Shown here: positions 25,345 to 34,509 of the stretch, piece by piece | How positions within the stretch are numbered: position 1 is the first letter of the stretch | Layout of the letters: every line of letters starts with the position of its first letter | Origin: Candidatus Accumulibacter affinis | GTDB taxonomy: Bacteria > Pseudomonadota > Gammaproteobacteria > Burkholderiales > Rhodocyclaceae | DNA length: 64,000 nucleotides | Reading direction: 5' to 3' | Assembly: GCA_016713625.1 (NCBI GenBank) | Contig: JADJOT010000001.1 | Span: 62,001-126,000, forward strand | The notes under the pieces: generated by a model | What the model saw: the letters and a program-made list of their open reading frames with translations, nothing else | Databases searched by the model: none | Told to the model about the DNA's origin: nothing | Made by a program: the position numbers and the translations under genes

Positions 25345-28300
25345 GACGGGCGCTCCGTAAGGTTGACTGCTGTCGGGTCAAGCAGCAGCAGATCGGCCGG
25401 CTGCACGCTGTTGTCCTGCCAGTGGGCGCTGCGGGCCGGGATGCTGCCGTCGGGGCCACCTGAGGTGAGGACGGTGCGCCCGGCGTCGACCTGAATCAGT
25501 TGGTCCAGATCAGTGCCGATGACGCCGGCGACACCCTGCAGAGCAGCCAGCACTTCGCTACCACTGACTGGCTGGCCGAAAGCGCGGGTGGCGAAGCCGA
25601 AGGCGGTTTCGAGAGCCTGGCCGGCGGCGGCCAACACCTTGGCAGACTCGTACTCCGGGGCAATCCACAAGCCGGCGGTGAGGCCGAAGCGCAGGTTGCG
25701 GCAGGGGCTGACGCGCAGTGGCTGGTGCGGCGGTCGGGCGGTGTCGATGGCAGCGAGCAGGTTGCGGTAGAGGGCGGCGTTCGGGTCGAGCGGGGCGCCG
25801 TCGGTACCGGCGACGGTCAGATGCACCGTGCGTTGCTCGCCGTCCCAAAGCCAGACGGCCTGGGCCTTGCCGATGCCGGTAAAGGCAGCGGCGAAATCCT
25901 CGAAATCGCGCAGCGAGACGATGCGGTCCAAGGTGCGGACGCGCAGCGGCGCGTTGCGGCGGGCTTCGTCGCCGGCTTCGGCATTGGTTCCGCCGCTCGC
26001 TGCGACCGGGTTGGTGACCGCTTTCAGGCCCTGCGGCCGGGTCAGCAGCATACTGATCTGGTCCGCCGTGACGTTGCCGGCGGTGCCGAGACCGACGCGG
26101 TAGCGGGCTTCGACATTGCCGCTGCCGGTAGGTAGGCGCGCACCGTGGGTGCCATCGCCGAACTGCACGCTGGCGCTGCCGTTTTCATCGAGGCGTACGG
26201 TGTAGGCGCGCGCGCTCGGGCCGGCCTCGGTGAAGCGTGGAGCCTCCTGCCAGAGCAGGCCATCGACGCGGATTTCGAGGGTGCTGGCCGTGCCGCTTGG
26301 GGTGGCGGCGGTGAGGTAGGTCAACGGCCCCTGACGCAGCGCGAAACGTTGCAGGCGGCTGCTGCCGTCGCCGCTGCCCAGCGGCTCGGGCTGGATGCGC
26401 ATCTGCTTGCTGTCACCGGCGCTGGCTGGCGCGAGATTGGCGTTTATGCGGACCGTCGCCGGCAGGTAGGCCTGCATCAGGTCGCTTTCCAGCAGCAGGC
26501 TGGTCACGCCGCCACTGCTGTCGTTGTGCCGGATGCGCACGATTTCGGCAGCCGGGGCGAGGCCTACGGTCAACCGCGAGAAATCCTCAAATTCGAGGTC
26601 GGCCGTCTTGTGGTCGCGAGCGAGACGGATTGATGCCAAAGCGTCGCCCTTGTTCAGGCGATTGCGGGCCTTGTTGTTGGCCGGCAGGTCCGCCAGCACC
26701 AGACCGCTAACAGCCAGCCAGCGGCCTTCCGGCAGATCGGGCTCGTAGCCGGCCAGTTCGATGAGGTGACCTCGCAGAAAACCGGAGCGCGGCCGGGACG
26801 ACCAATCGAGTGACTCGGACTGGCCGAAAAGCGTGGTACTGCGGACCTGGTCGCCAAAAATGTCGCGCAACTGTTCGCCCTGCAGCTTCAGTCGGGTGGC
26901 GGTCGCGGATAGCGTGAAGTCGGCGCGGGCATCATCCTCGGCGTTACGGATACGATAGACCTCCTCATAGTCCGGAATAGTCATCACCACCCAGCCATCC
27001 GGCAGCCACTTCGGGTAACTGTTGTCGAGGTGAACGCTGTATACGTCGCGCGGGTAGAGGCGTTCGCTCGGGATCGTCGCCTTGGCCACGCCGGGGCCAC
27101 CCCAGGCCAGCTTGCAGCTGGCAGCGCCGCCATTTTCGTAATACTCGAGCCGGATGTCGTGCTTGTGGTTGGCCTGCAGGCGGGCCGTCCCCGCACGTTC
27201 GGTGGCACCCTGGTCGACCCAGAAATCGATGATCAGCTGGCCGTCGATCCATAGCCGAAGCCCGTCGTCGGAGGTCACGTAGAAGGTGAACATCCCACTG
27301 CTTGGGGCCTGCACCCAGCCTGACCAGCGGACCGAAAAATGGTCGGCCGGTACCGCTGGAGCAGGACTGCCGATACCCCAGTTGAAATCAACCACCGGGT
27401 CGGTGTTGGTGTAGACCTTTTCTCGGAAGCCCTTGCCCCGGTAGTATTCGCCGAACAGGCCGCTGCCCGACGCAGCAGTGGTCGGCGGATCGGAAATGTC
27501 GGCCAGCGTGAAGCCAGGCCATTCCGGATATTCGGCGATCGGTGGCTTGGCGTCGTCGGCCAGCCCAAGAAAGGTGGCGCGCAGGTTGGCCGGCATCGCC
27601 CGCCACTGGGGAGCGTTGTAGCCAAACAGGTGGGCGCGGGCGCGCAGGGCATAGCAGCGCGGGTTGACGGCCGTTGGCGGCACGCCGCGGTAGGGGCTGC
27701 CGAGGCCATGGTCGAGCGTGACGACGGTGTAGCCGATATCCTTCGGATCGCTCGGGTCGCTGGGCAGGACTTCGCGCAGGCGGGCAACACGGCGGAAATC
27801 CCAGTTTTCGTTGCCGGGGTCCTGGCTGCGTTCGTCGCCGATCACCAGCAGGGCATCGCCGGCTTGCAGGCGGGTGGCGGTGCCGGCCAGATACATCGTA
27901 CGCAGGCCCATGCGCGGCGGCACCGCTTCGCTGGCCAACACCGGCAGCGCATTCCAGCGGGCCTTGGCGTCGATCGCCTCGAGCGTCTCGAAGGTCTGCG
28001 CGGTTTCGTCCTGACCGGGAACGCTCTGGGCGCGGGCGCCGATGTCGATACGGGTTTCCAGCGGAGCGCCGGGGGCTGTTTCGAGGGTGAAGGCGAGCCA
28101 GGTCGAGGCGGCGACGCCGGGGCGCAGTTCATAGCCGATGGCGCGCGCCAGTTCGAGCACCGAGCGGCGCTCGCTAGCGGTGCGCAGGTAGCTTTCGTTG
28201 CCGATACGTTCCTGGTAGAAGCACAGCACGTCGAGCACGCCCGCCCAGCTGTCGAGCAGTGCGATCGCCGGATCGCTGCTATCGCGAGTGGTCAGCCCGG

Positions 28301-28463
28301 CAAGCGGGGCCTCGTCGGCGAGGTCGGCCAGCATGCTTTGCCGGAAGCGGCCGTGGGTGCCGATGCGCAAGGCGAGTGCCGGCTGCCCGGGGGGCTGGGT
28401 TGCGTCGACCGGGGTCAGCGGGCTGACGCCGGAACAGCAGCCGCAGTTGTCGGAAGTACTCAT
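25341..28463 (-). CDS. eCIS baseplate wedge protein (baseplate J type) with inserted PA14 domain
   Basis: 1040 residues. The N-terminal part (DPAIALLDSWAGVLDVLCFYQERIGNESYL at about 64-93) and C-terminal part (LRVRTLDRIVSLRDFEDFAAAF at about 850) are those of putative baseplate assembly (J-like, Afp12/gp6-like) proteins. Between them, at about residues 334-470, sits a PA14-like module: GLFGEYYRGKGF, FSVRWSGWVQAP, FTFYVTSDDGLRLWIDG and HDIRLEYYENGG. PA14 domains usually bind glycans. ATG at 28463, overlapping the upstream gene by 4 bp. I am confident of the baseplate role; glycan binding is inferred. Confidence 0.8.
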   Translation of the reverse strand: MSTSDNCGCCSGVSPLTPVDATQPPGQPALALRIGTHGRFRQSMLADLADEAPLAGLTTRDSSDPAIALLDSWAGVLDVLCFYQERIGNESYLRTASERRSVLELARAIGYELRPGVAASTWLAFTLETAPGAPLETRIDIGARAQSVPGQDETAQTFETLEAIDAKARWNALPVLASEAVPPRMGLRTMYLAGTATRLQAGDALLVIGDERSQDPGNENWDFRRVARLREVLPSDPSDPKDIGYTVVTLDHGLGSPYRGVPPTAVNPRCYALRARAHLFGYNAPQWRAMPANLRATFLGLADDAKPPIAEYPEWPGFTLADISDPPTTAASGSGLFGEYYRGKGFREKVYTNTDPVVDFNWGIGSPAPAVPADHFSVRWSGWVQAPSSGMFTFYVTSDDGLRLWIDGQLIIDFWVDQGATERAGTARLQANHKHDIRLEYYENGGAASCKLAWGGPGVAKATIPSERLYPRDVYSVHLDNSYPKWLPDGWVVMTIPDYEEVYRIRNAEDDARADFTLSATATRLKLQGEQLRDIFGDQVRSTTLFGQSESLDWSSRPRSGFLRGHLIELAGYEPDLPEGRWLAVSGLVLADLPANNKARNRLNKGDALASIRLARDHKTADLEFEDFSRLTVGLAPAAEIVRIRHNDSSGGVTSLLLESDLMQAYLPATVRINANLAPASAGDSKQMRIQPEPLGSGDGSSRLQRFALRQGPLTYLTAATPSGTASTLEIRVDGLLWQEAPRFTEAGPSARAYTVRLDENGSASVQFGDGTHGARLPTGSGNVEARYRVGLGTAGNVTADQISMLLTRPQGLKAVTNPVAASGGTNAEAGDEARRNAPLRVRTLDRIVSLRDFEDFAAAFTGIGKAQAVWLWDGEQRTVHLTVAGTDGAPLDPNAALYRNLLAAIDTARPPHQPLRVSPCRNLRFGLTAGLWIAPEYESAKVLAAAGQALETAFGFATRAFGQPVSGSEVLAALQGVAGVIGTDLDQLIQVDAGRTVLTSGGPDGSIPARSAHWQDNSVQPADLLLLDPTAVNLTERPS

Positions 28464-30919
28464 GATCCACCCTCCGCAATGAAGCTGATCTGGCCGTTTT
28501 CAGGGAAATTCGGGTCGCTGTCGGCACGCAGGACTTCCACGGGCGAGGCCGTGATGACACCGGCGGCCAGTTCGCCCCTGGCGCTGCGCCCCCAGCGCTG
28601 AAACTTGCGGATGTCGACCGAAGCAACGCCGGCCACCGCCATGGCGGTGGCGACCACGGCCGACAGGTAGAGCGGCGTGCCGAAGGTGTAGCGGTCGGGG
28701 TGGAAGAAAGCGGGTCGACCATGCTGGTCGACGCCGACGGAGAACGCGGCAAGCAGGGCGGATTTGACGTCGGTAGCGAAGTAGCCGCTGGCAACGCAGA
28801 CCTGGAACTGGATATCGAGCGGAACATGCACCGGGTCGGCCAATTCCAGATCGTAGCCAGCCAGCCGGAAGCGTTCGAGGAAGCTGCGCATGGTCGCCTT
28901 GAAGGCGGCATCGACCGGTTTGCCGTCGCGGCGGTCGAGCATCAGGAAGACGGTGTACCAGCTACCAGTCCAGCACAGGCGGGCAGCCGCCCGTTGCACG
29001 TCGGGGTGGCGCTCGGCGGCCCGGGCGTAGTCGTCGCTGGTGACGGCACGTTCCTGGGTACGGAAGGCTTCCGGGGCGTTGAGGCGGATGGCCTCGAGGC
29101 TCTCCGGCTCGGCGCCGCCCTGGGCGGGCAGCGGATTGCGCAGGGCGGTGACGCCCAGCAACAGGCTGGCATCGTCGCTGAGCAGGGTGCTGATCGCCTC
29201 GGCGCCAACGTTGCCGCGCGTGCCGCCGCCCAGCCGGTAACGGGCGAGTAGACGCTGGCCGGGGATCGGTGCCGCGCCAAACTGGTGGTCACCGAAGCGC
29301 AGCCAGGCGGTGCCGTCATTTTCGGTCTCGACGACGAATTCGCGGGCGAAGCGTTCGCTGCCGAGCAGGTCGCGTTGCGGTGTCCACGCGGTTTCGCTGA
29401 CGTCGGGCTGATCGCCGAACAGGCTGGCGTCGTCGGCCAGCAAGCGCATGTCGGCGGGGCGCGCGCGGCGTGGCTCCTGGGTCAGCACGCGGCTAGCCGA
29501 CAGCGGCAGCTGGTCGTTGGTCGCCATGTCGTGATCGTAGGGCTCGGCGAAGGCGAGGCCGGTCTCCTGCAGGCGTGGCCGGTAAGACAGACGCAGGCCC
29601 GGGGTGCCGCCGTCGCCGACCACCGCCGGTTCCATTGTCTGCCAGGGTCGGGTCAGGCCATGATCGGCGAGCACGACATTGCCGCGGGCGACGGCGATGG
29701 CCTGCTTGACGAGAGCGCCGCCGATCTCGAATTCGTGGCTGACGCAGAGCGGGAAGGGCAGCGCGTCCTCGGGGTGCCAGTTGATTAGCAGCAGTTCGGT
29801 GTTGGTCAGCTCGTCGCGGCCGCGGCTGACGGCGGTGAGGCGGATCGGGTGGCGGTGGCTGCGGTCGACGTCGGCGACTTTGCCGGTGGTCGGGCTGAGC
29901 GTTTCTTCGAGAATCAGCACGTCGCCGGGGGCGAGGGAAAGCGCCAGTTTCTCGTTGACCAGGGCAGCTGCCGTAGTACCGCGCGGCAGGCAGTAGGCGG
30001 GGTCGGCGAAGTCATGAATGGCGATCTCGCTGTGCGCGGCGTGTAGCACCAGATCGTGCAGGGTCTCGAACACCTCGATGGTAGTCAGCGGCTGCAGGTC
30101 GAGCAGTTCCGGCGCGCGTACCGGGGAGCCGTCGGCAGCCATGGCCAGCAACTGCCGGCCGACCGCCAGTTTTTTGCCCTCGGCCTTGGCGGTAACTTCG
30201 AGGGTCACGAAAACCCGCGCGTTGCAGCCGTCGTGCAGCGCGTAATCGAGAAGCCGGGCATGGCGGCGCAGCGAGGTACGGCGGCGGGCGGTGCCGAGAT
30301 AGGCTTCGCTGGCGACGGCATCCTGGGTGTAGGAAAGATGGTCGCCGACATAGGCCAGCGTCTCGACCAGAGCCACCGTGAAATCGGCCGGGCTGCCTTC
30401 GTTGAAGCCGGGCAGCAGCTGCGCCATGCGGTCGAGCATCAGGCGGCGGAAGCTGTCGTAGTCCTTGGCCAGATAGTCGAGGCGAGGTTCTGGCGGAGTG
30501 ACGGGCGGGCAGTCGTGGACCTCGGCGCAGTCGAATTCCGAGGGGCAGCCGGCCTTGAAGTTGATGCGGATGGTAGACAGACAGATATCGAAGCCCGGAG
30601 CCGGGGCATCCTTGTCGGCCGGGTCGATCAGGCTCAGGGTGTACCAGGAGAAATCGCCGGCCTGGTCGACCTTGAGGTGGATTTCGCGGCCGTTGAGCAC
30701 TGGTTCGGCAGCCAGCACGATGCCGGTGACCCGGACACCGCCTTCAATGCGAACGTTGGCGCGGTTAATGGCAATGACCGGATGGACGCAGACGACGCGC
30801 AGGCTGCGCTGGTCCACCGAGGTGATCTCGACGAAATCAATGCCGTTCTTGCCGACCGGCTTCTGGTCGCGCAGCAGTTGCAGGCGGCGCGGGTTGTCGC
30901 TGCGGAACTGGCGGTTCAT
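28460..30919 (-). CDS. eCIS baseplate wedge protein, baseplate J/gp47-like
   Basis: An 819-residue putative baseplate assembly protein, equivalent to Afp11. Typical blocks are LDYLAKDYDSFRRLMLDRMAQL at about 148, FTVALVETLAYVGDHLSYTQDAVASEAYL at about 183, AWLRFGDHQFGAAPIPG at about 540 and ERAVTSDDYARAAERHP at about 630. Two such wedge genes in tandem are normal in eCIS and T4-like tails (gp6/gp7). It overlaps gp25 upstream and the PA14 wedge gene downstream by 4 bp each. Confidence 0.85.
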   Translation of the reverse strand: MNRQFRSDNPRRLQLLRDQKPVGKNGIDFVEITSVDQRSLRVVCVHPVIAINRANVRIEGGVRVTGIVLAAEPVLNGREIHLKVDQAGDFSWYTLSLIDPADKDAPAPGFDICLSTIRINFKAGCPSEFDCAEVHDCPPVTPPEPRLDYLAKDYDSFRRLMLDRMAQLLPGFNEGSPADFTVALVETLAYVGDHLSYTQDAVASEAYLGTARRRTSLRRHARLLDYALHDGCNARVFVTLEVTAKAEGKKLAVGRQLLAMAADGSPVRAPELLDLQPLTTIEVFETLHDLVLHAAHSEIAIHDFADPAYCLPRGTTAAALVNEKLALSLAPGDVLILEETLSPTTGKVADVDRSHRHPIRLTAVSRGRDELTNTELLLINWHPEDALPFPLCVSHEFEIGGALVKQAIAVARGNVVLADHGLTRPWQTMEPAVVGDGGTPGLRLSYRPRLQETGLAFAEPYDHDMATNDQLPLSASRVLTQEPRRARPADMRLLADDASLFGDQPDVSETAWTPQRDLLGSERFAREFVVETENDGTAWLRFGDHQFGAAPIPGQRLLARYRLGGGTRGNVGAEAISTLLSDDASLLLGVTALRNPLPAQGGAEPESLEAIRLNAPEAFRTQERAVTSDDYARAAERHPDVQRAAARLCWTGSWYTVFLMLDRRDGKPVDAAFKATMRSFLERFRLAGYDLELADPVHVPLDIQFQVCVASGYFATDVKSALLAAFSVGVDQHGRPAFFHPDRYTFGTPLYLSAVVATAMAVAGVASVDIRKFQRWGRSARGELAAGVITASPVEVLRADSDPNFPENGQISFIAEGGS

Positions 30920-31275
30920 GGCGCACCCCGGGTGAAGCGGGTCAGGCGACGCTCCTGGCCGCGGCGAATGATGTATTGAACGTCAACGGAGAGCACACCG
31001 TCATGGTGCTCGACATTGACCTCCTCGACCACGATGCGGTCGCCCAGCCATTGCTGCAAGGAGCTGTGCACCGTCATCTGGACCGCTGCGGCCAAGGTAT
31101 CGCTGTTCGGAGCGAAGACCAGCTGCAACAGGCCGCAGCCGAAATCGGGCCGATTCACGCGTTCGCCGGGGATGGTGAATAGCACCTGTTCAATCATGTC
31201 GCGCAGATGGGTAGCGTTGTCCGCCTCGCCGCTACGGCCGCGATCGTCGGGTTGAAAGGGGAAGTGCAGGGTCAT
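30916..31275 (-). CDS. gp25-like baseplate wedge protein
   Basis: 119 residues with HLRDMIEQVLFTIPGERVNRPDFG and a closing YIIRRGQERR. This is the GPW/gp25 family, a sheath initiator and wedge core subunit of contractile tails (Afp9). The EPR-like loop is seen as PGERVNRP. It is placed between PAAR and the J-type wedge gene, the standard eCIS order. Confidence 0.92.
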   Translation of the reverse strand: MTLHFPFQPDDRGRSGEADNATHLRDMIEQVLFTIPGERVNRPDFGCGLLQLVFAPNSDTLAAAVQMTVHSSLQQWLGDRIVVEEVNVEHHDGVLSVDVQYIIRRGQERRLTRFTRGAP

Positions 31276-31359
31276 GTCTGGCCTCCTGCCCGGCCGTCCC
31301 GAGGGAGGCCAGCGCCCCCGCGGGGGGCAGCGAATTCGATGTGCGTGGTGGTGGTCACG
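31276..31359. other. intercistronic hairpin within eCIS operon
   Basis: This 84-bp gap is one of the wider ones in the cluster. It holds GC-rich inverted sequence (CTGGCCTCC/GGGAGGCCAG and CGCCCCCGCGGGGGGC, about 31279-31331). It could stabilise or attenuate the mRNA between the PAAR and gp25 genes. No T-run follows on the minus strand, so a classic terminator is unlikely. Confidence 0.4.
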
Positions 31360-31683
31360 TCACATCCCCGTTACGCGAGTTTGCACGACAGCGACCGTCA
31401 TCGGCGTGCCGGTCGGGGCGCAGATCGAGGGCGCAGCCTGGAGCAGGGCCGGTTGGCCGCCGATCAGGACGCGCGTGGCACCCATCAGCCATTGGCCGGT
31501 GACGCAGGGACCGTTGCCGGCGATGGGCGGCGGCATGGCGCAGCCGGCCACCAGGTAGGGGGCGCCCAGTGTCGTGGCCGGTTGACCCGACAGCAACACG
31601 CGCGGGTTGGGCGCGCTTGGCGTGGCCTGGCCGCCGTGAGCGCAGAGGACGGTGGCGCCGAGGTGAAGAAGGAATCCGGGCAT
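31360..31683 (-). CDS. PAAR-like spike-tip protein
   Basis: 107 residues: GFLLHLGATVLCAHGG at the start, several short Gly/Pro turns and paired Cys/His (CAHGG, GCAMPP, GPCVTGQ, SICAPTG), as in PAAR-repeat proteins that cap the spike with a bound metal. ATG at 31683, 20 bp after the spike gene. It corresponds to Afp10. It sharpens the tip and may carry cargo. Confidence 0.8.
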   Translation of the reverse strand: MPGFLLHLGATVLCAHGGQATPSAPNPRVLLSGQPATTLGAPYLVAGCAMPPPIAGNGPCVTGQWLMGATRVLIGGQPALLQAAPSICAPTGTPMTVAVVQTRVTGM

Positions 31684-31703
31684 GGTCGTGTCGTCCTTTT
31701 CGT

Positions 31704-32219
31704 TCAGATCACCGTCAGGGCGCCCTGATTGATGTTCACCGTCGGTCCGGTGAGCATGATGGTCGCGCCCTGGCCGTTGGAAATGGTGATGCCGATCTCG
31801 CTGATCGAAATCATCGCCCCGGTCATTGTTTTGAGCAGGATGCCACCGGCCGGCCCGGGCAGGTCGGAGATCATCAGCGTGTTCTGGTTGCCGGTCTGCA
31901 GCACGATGCTCGGCGAGACCGGCAACCCCGCCAAGGCGAGCGCCGGCACTTCGGCCGCCGAACCCCAGAAGCCGCCGACCCAGATCGGGTAGTCGGCGTC
32001 GCCCTGCTCGAACTCCACCCAGACTCCGGCACCGATCTGCGGCTGCACGAAGACGCCGCTCTGGATGCCGGCGAAAGGAACGCAGGGCATGGCCCACGAC
32101 GACAGCGCCGGGCCGAGCACGTCGGGAACCTGGACCTGGATGCGGCCCATCTGCATGGGGTCGATGTTGTTGAGCACCACCCCACGGAATTTGCCGTAAT
32201 GGCGCGTTTTTTCAGTCAT
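31704..32219 (-). CDS. spike protein, gpV/VgrG OB-fold and beta-prism
   Basis: 171 residues. The N-terminal OB-fold (GKFRGVVLNNIDPMQMGRIQVQVPDV) and PQIGAGVWVEFEQGDADYPIWVGGFWG are signature segments of the gp5/gpV/VgrG central spike. The C-terminal strand-rich tail (ISISEIGITISNGQGATIMLTGPTVNI) should form the trimeric prism. Together with the upstream gpD-like gene it makes a two-protein equivalent of VgrG/Afp8. It overlaps that gene by 4 bp. Confidence 0.88.
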   Translation of the reverse strand: MTEKTRHYGKFRGVVLNNIDPMQMGRIQVQVPDVLGPALSSWAMPCVPFAGIQSGVFVQPQIGAGVWVEFEQGDADYPIWVGGFWGSAAEVPALALAGLPVSPSIVLQTGNQNTLMISDLPGPAGGILLKTMTGAMISISEIGITISNGQGATIMLTGPTVNINQGALTVI

Positions 32220-33370
32220 GCCGGCACCAATGGAAGGGTTGACACGAGACCGTTGCGCGCCAGGGAAAAACGCTGCTTGAATTCGCCTGCTTTGAGGTTG
32301 CTACTGACCTTTTTGACGTAATAGAGGCCGTCGAACGCGAGGCCGGCACCGCGCACGCCGACCAGCTGGCGAGCTTTCAGGACATGGCCGTAGCGCAGCA
32401 CGTCGAGACTGCCGTCGCCGGTGACTGCGTCGGCCGACGAGCCGGCAGCGGCGGCCAGTCCTTTCCCGAGGGCGGCGAGGGGCGACAGCTTGGCGGTCTC
32501 CTTCATCAGCTTGAGGCCCTTGGGCATCGGCGGAATCAGGCCGAGAGGCGGGTTGGCCAGGCTGACATCGGGGATGGGCAGCGGAATCGGGAACTTGGTG
32601 ATCGGATTTTGAATAAACACGATGGGAAGTTCGGCGTCGGACTGGTTGACCGCAAACGACAGCGATTCGACGTTGCTGTGCACATCCATGCCCAGATTCA
32701 GCGCCGGCTGAACCATGCCGATCCGGATTTCCGGTCCCCAGTAGGCAATGTTGGCACCGGGCAGCGGGCCGGGTTCGATGTAGAAGACGTACCCGGCTTC
32801 CTCCGCCAGCTGGCGGATGTAGGCCAGGTCTGTACCTTCATGGATGGGAATGCGGTCGACCGGGATCGGGATGTCCTCGAACAGCGAAGGGATGATGATC
32901 GGCAGCATGCCGTACAGGCCGTAGCGAGCAACGATCAAGGCGACGCGCGCAGCCGGTGGCATGGCCGGGTAGGGCAGGCCGCTCATGTCCTGCTTGTCCA
33001 TCGCCACGGTCAGGTCCTCGCCGGTGATGGTCAGGCGGCTCTGGCCGGGTTCGTTGGCGCTGGTAATCTCCTGGCGGGTGATCAGGCCATCCATCAGCAC
33101 CGTCGGGAGGCTGTTCAGGGTGGCGATCAGGATCACCCGCAACCACGGCACCTGGCCACCGGCGACCAGCAGCAGCGTATGTAGCGGCGAGCGATTGTCG
33201 ACGACAAAGCTGAGCTGGAACCCACTCGGGGTGTCGGCAGACGAAGTAACTTCGATGCTCTCCAGCGCATCCATCAGCGGCTTCGGGGCCGGGATGGGAA
33301 CGCCCGGGCCGACCAGTAGCGTCAGGTGGATGCCTTTAAGCACCGTTCCCTCGATTCGGGAAACCGCCAC
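32216..33370 (-). CDS. baseplate hub protein, gpD/gp27-like
   Basis: A 384-residue late control gene D-type hub, the N-terminal half of VgrG as a separate protein. TSSADTPSGFQLSFVVDNRS at about 42 and GLITRQEITSANEPGQSRLTITGEDLTVAMD at about 104 are hub beta-barrel segments. EGTDLAYIRQLAEEAGYVFYIE at about 178 is the most conserved block of the family. Start ATG at 33370 overlaps the LysM gene by 35 bp. It sits at the tube-spike junction. Confidence 0.85.
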   Translation of the reverse strand: MAVSRIEGTVLKGIHLTLLVGPGVPIPAPKPLMDALESIEVTSSADTPSGFQLSFVVDNRSPLHTLLLVAGGQVPWLRVILIATLNSLPTVLMDGLITRQEITSANEPGQSRLTITGEDLTVAMDKQDMSGLPYPAMPPAARVALIVARYGLYGMLPIIIPSLFEDIPIPVDRIPIHEGTDLAYIRQLAEEAGYVFYIEPGPLPGANIAYWGPEIRIGMVQPALNLGMDVHSNVESLSFAVNQSDAELPIVFIQNPITKFPIPLPIPDVSLANPPLGLIPPMPKGLKLMKETAKLSPLAALGKGLAAAAGSSADAVTGDGSLDVLRYGHVLKARQLVGVRGAGLAFDGLYYVKKVSSNLKAGEFKQRFSLARNGLVSTLPLVPA

Positions 33371-33671
33371 CGAGGCTGGCCGGCAGGGTCAGGCGCAGGG
33401 AGTCGCCCGGCCGTTCCAGTTCGCTGGGCACCTGGGCGCCGTTGCCATCGGCAATCCGCCAGTACTGGATCGGGTCGCCGAGATTGGTCGCCGCCAGGCG
33501 GTCGAGGCGGTCGCCACCTTGTACCTGCACTTCGCCAACCGGCACCAGGGTGGACGGGTCGGGTACGAAGCGGCGGCGCAGGTAGACAATCTTCTCGCCA
33601 TCAGGGCCAGCCATTTCTGCAGTAGCGACACCGTTATAGCGGCTGTTGGGTGGGAAACGTTCGATGCTCAT
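33336..33671 (-). CDS. LysM / tail protein X-like hub protein
   Basis: 111 residues. RRRFVPDP, then VQGGDRLDRLAATNLGDPIQYWRIADGNG and PGDSLRLTLP form a LysM-like module as in phage tail protein X and eCIS hub-associated proteins. Position between tube initiator and hub supports a structural role in the baseplate hub. The start overlaps the previous stop by 4 bp. Confidence 0.8.
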   Translation of the reverse strand: MSIERFPPNSRYNGVATAEMAGPDGEKIVYLRRRFVPDPSTLVPVGEVQVQGGDRLDRLAATNLGDPIQYWRIADGNGAQVPSELERPGDSLRLTLPASLGGGFPNRGNGA

Positions 33672-34324
33672 GGCAGTCCACTCAATCCCAGTGAGGCAAG
33701 GCTACCGAGGCCGGCATCGGCCGCCATACGTTCCTTGCGCTGCTGATAGACCATGTAAAGGTGCCCGCCCTTGTCGCCGAAGCCAAGATCGCCGACATGG
33801 AGGACTTTCAGACCAAGCGAAACCTTGGCGCGGATCGGGTTCAGCGCGTTGTCGAAGGCCTCCTCGGTAACTGAAAAATCGGTGATCCGTACCGGCACGA
33901 TCCGCTCCTTGCTCCACGCGAAGAGCGTCAGCGGCGCCACGGTGGGGGCGATCTCCAGCGTGCCGAAACCGAGCAGCAGATTATTCTGGATCAGTGTGTT
34001 GCTGTCCGGATAGACGATCGTCTCGAGGGCCGCGAGTTGCGGATGGATGCCCGAAGAAACCGCCTTCGGGTGTTGGTCCGGGAATTCGAGCTGGTCGGTG
34101 GCATCGATCTCTGCGTCAAGCTTGATCGTCTCTGTCGGCGGCCCCTTCAGGCGCAGCGGTTCGGAAAACGGTCCGCTGTGCTCGCTGGCCTGCGGTTGCA
34201 GCGTCCGGGTCAGGGTTTCCGGGTTGTATTGCAGCGAGATCACCCGCTGCACGGCGCCGCTGGCCGGATCGATGAGGATCAGGCCGCCTTTGATCAGCTT
34301 GGGGCTACCCGGGAATGAACTCAT
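33668..34324 (-). CDS. eCIS tube-initiator / CIS tube-like protein (Afp7 type)
   Basis: 218 residues. KGGLILIDPASG, ISLQYNPETLTRTLQPQ, LKGPPTETIKLDAEIDATDQLEFPD and PVRITDFSVTEEAFDNALNPIRAKVSLGLKVL are the recurrent blocks of the contractile injection system tube-like adaptor that joins hub to tube. In Afp7 a LysM domain is fused; here LysM is the next gene. ATG at 34324, inside the 3' end of the microgene upstream. Confidence 0.85.
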   Translation of the reverse strand: MSSFPGSPKLIKGGLILIDPASGAVQRVISLQYNPETLTRTLQPQASEHSGPFSEPLRLKGPPTETIKLDAEIDATDQLEFPDQHPKAVSSGIHPQLAALETIVYPDSNTLIQNNLLLGFGTLEIAPTVAPLTLFAWSKERIVPVRITDFSVTEEAFDNALNPIRAKVSLGLKVLHVGDLGFGDKGGHLYMVYQQRKERMAADAGLGSLASLGLSGLP

Positions 34325-34427
34325 GGATGACTCCGTGTTCTTCGGTCAGATACGCTTTATCCATCAGCAAGGATTGGATTTCCTTGACTTCGGGGCCTTG
34401 ATCGCCTTGTTTCAATGGCCTTGCCAT
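34305..34427 (-). CDS. 40-residue peptidoglycan-binding-like microprotein
   Basis: ATG at 34427, preceded by AAAGGACAG, opens a 40-codon frame beginning MARPLKQGDQGPEVKEIQSL. That is the first half of a PG_binding_1-type repeat (GxxGxxVxxLQ). The usual second half (DGxFGxxT..AVxxFQ) is absent; the frame ends TAG at 34305, 20 bp inside the next gene. It could be a genuine small hub protein or a remnant of a full domain. Confidence 0.55.
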   Translation of the reverse strand: MARPLKQGDQGPEVKEIQSLLMDKAYLTEEHGVIHEFIPG

Positions 34428-34509
34428 TTTTCTGTCCTTTGTTTGGTCGGGCGCGAGTCGGGTAGCGGTCTGCCATTACTGCTGGCCCAATCCATTCGGT
34501 TTAAAGGCA

